9,003 nucleotides of DNA, taken from positions 1 to 9,003 of the forward strand of contig CALZMC010000013.1 in NCBI GenBank assembly GCA_945788455.1, given 5' to 3'. The notes below the pieces were generated by a model. The model was not told the DNA's origin and searched no databases. It saw only the letters and a program-made list of their open reading frames with translations. This stretch comes from an uncultured Clostridia bacterium. Lineage in GTDB: Bacteria; Bacillota; Clostridia; Oscillospirales; Acutalibacteraceae. The first letter of the stretch is position 1. Each line of letters opens with the position of its first letter. A program made the position numbers and the translations under genes. Below, piece by piece: positions 6,182 through 9,003 of the stretch.

Positions 6182-6610
6182 ATTTTGATAAAAGCTAACT
6201 GCAAGGCTGTCGCAACGTTCATTATACGGATGACCGTTATGCCCCTTAACCCAACAAAATTCAACCCTGTGAGTCTCCAAAAGAGGCAGAAGCTTTTGCC
6301 ATAAATCAACATTAAGAGCCGGCTTTTTGTCGGCTTTTTTCCAATTATTATTCTTCCATGAGTTAAGCCAACCCTTGTTTATCGCATCACAAACGTATTT
6401 TGAGTCGGTTGTCAGCGTAACCTCACAAGGCTCCTTTAGCTTTGATAATGCCTCGATAACTGCAGTAAGCTCCATTCGGTTATTAGTGGTCTCAAGCTCG
6501 CCACCTGATAGCTCCTTTTCAATGCCGTTATAAACCAAGACAGCGCCCCATCCGCCTTTTCCCGGATTTCCGCTGCAGGCACCGTTAGTATAAATTTTAA
6601 TCTTTTTCAT
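6176..6610 (-). CDS. rnhA: Ribonuclease HI with first catalytic Asp replaced by Asn
   Basis: This 144-residue protein is clearly bacterial-type RNase HI, the enzyme that cuts the RNA strand of RNA-DNA hybrids (R-loops, primers). It aligns almost without gaps to Escherichia coli RNase [10 protein letters not shown] with Glu47 (E. coli Glu48), TTDSKYV with Asp69 (Asp70), the basic handle region (81-96, including KKADKKP), [19 protein letters not shown] with His124 and Asp134. The N-terminal strand reads [11 protein letters not shown] where nearly all family members have [11 protein letters not shown], so Asn9 replaces the Asp10 metal ligand (codon AAC, 6586-6584). In E. coli, D10N loses activity. 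This copy may therefore be inactive or altered, or the base may be an error. GAGG (6619-6616) precedes the ATG by five bases. It has its own promoter, divergent from RNase J. Confidence 0.95.
   Translation of the reverse strand: MKKIKIYTNGACSGNPGKGGWGAVLVYNGIEKELSGGELETTNNRMELTAVIEALSKLKEPCEVTLTTDSKYVCDAINKGWLNSWKNNNWKKADKKPALNVDLWQKLLPLLETHRVEFCWVKGHNGHPYNERCDSLAVSFYQNL
6314..6340 (+). terminator. Terminator-like hairpin inside rnhA, sense to the + strand
   Basis: AAGAGCCG (6314-6321) pairs with CGGCTTTT (6331-6338) with one G-U, around a nine-base loop. The GC-rich core AGCCG/CGGCT is followed by TTTTT. It lies 133 bases beyond the acyltransferase-like stop, with no other + strand terminator before it. 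It also encodes the conserved ADKKPA region of RNase HI, so codon constraint could explain it. Confidence 0.42.
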
Positions 6611-6641
6611 AAATACCTCAACATTTTTTATTCTGTGTTAT

Positions 6642-6670
6642 ATTTTACCACTGTTTTTGGTAATAATCAA
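6642..6670 (-). promoter_or_regulatory. Promoter of rnhA
   Basis: On the - strand, TTGATT (6670-6665) and TAAAAT (6647-6642) are 17 bases apart. Transcription would start near 6635, giving a leader of about 25 bases that carries TGAGG before the ATG at 6610. Confidence 0.6.
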
Positions 6671-6700
6671 TATATGGAACTTGTTTGCTTTAAGTTCTTG

Positions 6701-6725
6701 TTCTTACTTGACAATGGAGTAAGAA
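6701..6725. repeat. Inverted repeat over the RNase J -35 box (possible operator)
   Basis: TTCTTACT (6701-6708) and AGTAAGAA (6718-6725) are perfect 8-bp arms separated by nine bases. Together they enclose the TTGACA box. The layout fits binding by a dimeric regulator that would block RNA polymerase. As RNA it would not be transcribed from this promoter, so a DNA-level role is more likely. Confidence 0.45.
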
Positions 6726-6736
6726 TAGTTTACTAT
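6708..6736 (+). promoter_or_regulatory. Promoter of the RNase J-bL9 operon
   Basis: A consensus TTGACA (6708-6713) and TACTAT (6731-6736) are separated by exactly 17 bases. The predicted start near 6743 gives a leader of about 43 bases ending in AGGAGG (6774-6779), six bases before the ATG at 6786. The perfect TATAAT at 6741-6746 is too far from this -35 box to pair with it. Confidence 0.72.
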
Positions 6737-6785
6737 ATATTATAATTTATTTTGTTCGGAAAAATAATATTATAGGAGGTTATTT

Positions 6786-8561
6786 ATGTCAAATCAAAAT
6801 AGGCAGGTCGGTAAAAACGCCTACGGAAAACGGAATTCCAAGAAGCGTTATGTAACTTACCGCAAATCGCCTAACAAAAAAACACTCCAGCCACCAAAGG
6901 CTATGGAGTCTGTTCGTATTGCTTTTTTGGGCGGTATGAACGAAATCGGAAAGAATATGACGCTGTATGAATACGGCGATGATATGTTTATTGTTGACTG
7001 CGGTCTTGCATTTCCCGATGCAGATTTACCCGGCGTAGATTTAGTTATTCCCGATTTTACATTTGTCGAGGAAAATGCTAAGAAGATTAAGGGTATTATT
7101 GTCACTCACGGTCACGAGGACCACATCGGCGGTATCGCATATTTGTTAAAGAAGGTTAATATTCCTATTTATGCTACAAAGCTGACAATAGGACTGATAA
7201 AGGGCAAGCTTGAGGAACACGGACTTTTAGAGTCGGCAAAGCTTGTAGAGATTAAGGCGAGAGACAATATAACTCTCGGTAGCTTTAATATAGAGATGAT
7301 TCACGTTAATCACTCAATTCCCGATGCAGTAGGTCTTGCTATTAGATGCCCTGCAGGAGTTATTATCCAAACAGGCGACTTTAAGATTGATACTACACCT
7401 GTTGACGGTGATATTATTGACCTTACACGTTTTGCGGAGTTTGGAAAGCGCGGTGTTCTTGCAATGCTTTCAGACTCAACTAACGCAGAACGTCCCGGCT
7501 ATTCAGCCAGCGAAAAGACTGTCGGCGACTCATTTGAGCTTTTGTTCAGAAAGGCAAAGAATAAAAGAATTGTCGTTGCAACCTTTGCGTCAAATATTCA
7601 CAGAGTTCAGCAGATTATTGATGTTGCTGCCTCACGAAAAAGAAAGGTTGCCGTTGTCGGCCGTAGCCTTGAAAATCTTGTTAAGGTTGGCTCGGAGCTT
7701 GGTTATCTAAATGTTCCTGAGGGAATTTTAATCGACATCAGTATGATTAGAAGCTATTCTGATGAACAGCTTGTTATTATCACAACGGGCTCACAGGGCG
7801 AGCCGATGTCCGCTCTTACAAAAATGGCTTACGGCGACCACAGAAAGGTCTGCCTGACACCTAATGACTATGTTATTATTTCTGCAACACCGATTCCCGG
7901 AAATGAAAAAATGGTGGGTAATGTTGTTAACGAGCTTATGAAGCGTGGCGTTGAGGTAATATACGAAAAGATGTATGATGTTCACGCATCCGGCCACGCC
8001 TGTCAAGAGGAGCTAAAGCTGATGCTTGGTATCATCAAGCCGAAATACTTTATTCCTGTTCACGGCGAGCAAAAACATTTGCAAAAGCACGCTATGCTTG
8101 CAGAGGCTGTCGGCATTGACAGAGATAATATCTATATCGGAAATATCGGCGAAAAAATCGAAATTAACGAAAACGGTATAAAGAAGAAGGGCAGTATTAC
8201 TGCAGGCGAGGTTTATGTTGACGGTATCGGTGTCGGCGATGTCGGAAATGTTGTTCTTAATGACAGAAAGAAGCTTTCAAAGGACGGATTGATTATTGTC
8301 GTTGCTACCATTGACAGCTCATCAGGATACGTAGCAAGCGGACCTGATATTGTTTCTCGCGGTTTTGTTTATGTTAGAGAAAACGAGGAGCTTATGAACT
8401 CTGCTCGTGAATTAGCAACAAAAATTATTGACGACAGCTACGATAATAATTATCGTGATTGGAACTCAACAAAAACAAGATTAAGAGATGAGATTTCTCG
8501 CCTAATGTATGAAAAAACGAAGAGAAATCCAATGATTCTTCCAATATTTATGGAGATTTAG
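6786..8561 (+). CDS. rnj: Ribonuclease J
   Basis: This 591-residue RNase J is a metallo-beta-lactamase/beta-CASP enzyme with 5'-to-3' exonuclease and endonuclease activity. It is central to mRNA decay and rRNA maturation in Gram-positive bacteria. The metal site is complete: His108, His110, Asp112 and His113 in [10 protein letters not shown], His176 in HVNHSIPD, Asp198 in QTGDFKID, and His426 in PVHGE. The beta-CASP motif HASGHA (400-405) holds His400 and His404, and phosphate-binding residues are expected there. The usual sequence is HVSGHA, so Ala401 is a mild variant. The C-terminal domain follows (about 485-591). Residues 1-40 form a basic, Gln/Asn/Lys/Arg-rich extension absent from the roughly 555-residue Bacillus enzymes, probably disordered and RNA-binding. 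The start is supported by AGGAGG. bL9 begins 11 bases after its stop. Confidence 0.96.
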   Translation: MSNQNRQVGKNAYGKRNSKKRYVTYRKSPNKKTLQPPKAMESVRIAFLGGMNEIGKNMTLYEYGDDMFIVDCGLAFPDADLPGVDLVIPDFTFVEENAKKIKGIIVTHGHEDHIGGIAYLLKKVNIPIYATKLTIGLIKGKLEEHGLLESAKLVEIKARDNITLGSFNIEMIHVNHSIPDAVGLAIRCPAGVIIQTGDFKIDTTPVDGDIIDLTRFAEFGKRGVLAMLSDSTNAERPGYSASEKTVGDSFELLFRKAKNKRIVVATFASNIHRVQQIIDVAASRKRKVAVVGRSLENLVKVGSELGYLNVPEGILIDISMIRSYSDEQLVIITTGSQGEPMSALTKMAYGDHRKVCLTPNDYVIISATPIPGNEKMVGNVVNELMKRGVEVIYEKMYDVHASGHACQEELKLMLGIIKPKYFIPVHGEQKHLQKHAMLAEAVGIDRDNIYIGNIGEKIEINENGIKKKGSITAGEVYVDGIGVGDVGNVVLNDRKKLSKDGLIIVVATIDSSSGYVASGPDIVSRGFVYVRENEELMNSARELATKIIDDSYDNNYRDWNSTKTRLRDEISRLMYEKTKRNPMILPIFMEI

Positions 8562-8572
8562 GGGGAGTAAAT

Positions 8573-9003
8573 ATGAAGGTTATTTTACAACAGGACGTTA
8601 AAAGTCTCGGAAAGAAGGGCGATTTAGTTAATGCCTCTGACGGATATGCAAGAAATTTCTTGTTTCCAAAGGGGCTTGCCGTTGAGGCTAATGCGTCTGC
8701 TATGAACGATTATAACAATAAAGAATCTGCAAAGAAATTTCACAAGGCCGAGGAGATTAAGGCTGCACAGGAATTGGCATCAAAGCTTGAGGGCAAAACC
8801 TTTTCATTAAAAGCCAAGGCAGGTGCAAACGGAAAGCTTTTCGGTTCGGTTACATCAAAGGATGTTTCTGCAAAAATTAAAGCTGATTTAGGCATTGATA
8901 TTGACAAGCGTAAGATTTCTATGGCAGATATAAAAGCATTTGGAACAATACAGGCAGAAATCAAGGTTTATCAGGGCATTTCTGCAAAGGTATTTGTTCA
9001 GGT
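8573..9003 (+). CDS. rplI: 50S ribosomal protein bL9 (3'-truncated by the window)
   Basis: The frame opens with [20 protein letters not shown] and continues [19 protein letters not shown], the diagnostic N-terminal 23S rRNA-binding domain of bL9 (residues 1-40, with GYARNFL at 24-30). A long charged connecting helix follows (about 41-75), then the C-terminal domain to the window end. 143 complete codons are visible and the family usually has about 148-150, so only a few residues are missing. bL9 binds at the base of the L1 stalk and helps maintain reading frame. GGGGGAG (8561-8567) starts on the last base of the RNase J stop and stands five bases before the ATG, a strong ribosome site. The 11-base gap points to co-transcription with RNase J. 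bL9 genes more often lie beside rpsR, a DHH phosphoesterase gene or dnaB. Confidence 0.96.
   Translation, partial: MKVILQQDVKSLGKKGDLVNASDGYARNFLFPKGLAVEANASAMNDYNNKESAKKFHKAEEIKAAQELASKLEGKTFSLKAKAGANGKLFGSVTSKDVSAKIKADLGIDIDKRKISMADIKAFGTIQAEIKVYQGISAKVFVQ

Noticed and set aside
7336..7710. Second + strand frame inside the RNase J gene
   Set aside because: The Leu-rich composition comes from a frame shift within a strongly conserved gene, and no start signal is present.
8740..8964. Open - strand frame at the right end
   Set aside because: It is antisense to bL9, whose protein is unmistakable.

Overview
The window looks like a chromosomal segment of a low-GC Gram-positive anaerobe, most likely a gut Clostridia member close to Ruminococcus/Oscillospiraceae. 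The reasons are AT-rich DNA with strong GGAGG-type ribosome sites, sigma-A style promoters, an RNase J, a DUF6171-like small Cys-rich protein, and a GH51 arabinofuranosidase next to housekeeping genes. This placement is inferred from gene style and content, not from a marker gene. No tRNA, rRNA, CRISPR array, insertion sequence or phage gene was seen, and no gap between genes exceeds 300 bases.

Left block (1-3633, + strand): the C-terminal half of a GH51 alpha-L-arabinofuranosidase, a small Cys-rich DUF6171-type protein whose start overlaps the previous stop, and a RadC-family JAB/MPN protein. A terminator-like hairpin follows. The start codon of the next gene, a decayed glucose-type PTS EIIC-EIIB homologue, lies inside that hairpin. 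An AlkD-like DNA glycosylase is translationally coupled to it. A strong bidirectional terminator (3644-3676) closes the block.

Middle block (3704-6181): a ROK-family kinase on the - strand is divergent from a + strand pair. The pair encodes a single-pass membrane protein with a Thr-rich tail and a GNAT-like acyltransferase-family protein, overlapping by 17 bases. Well-spaced promoters face away from each other between 4620 and 4683, and a 16-bp palindrome spans both -35 boxes.

Right block (6176-9003): RNase HI on the - strand meets the acyltransferase gene tail to tail with a 6-base overlap. It is divergent from RNase J (+), which is followed by ribosomal protein bL9 (cut by the window end). 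The RNase HI and RNase J promoters are back to back, so two RNA-processing enzymes share one control region.

The window is mostly ordinary housekeeping DNA, and I see no obvious new multi-gene system. The most unusual points are: an RNase HI whose first catalytic Asp is Asn; a PTS-like membrane protein that has lost its phosphorylated Cys and its EIIC signature; a gene start buried in a terminator stem; terminator-like hairpins placed inside neighbouring genes; and two inverted repeats sitting on promoter -35 boxes.
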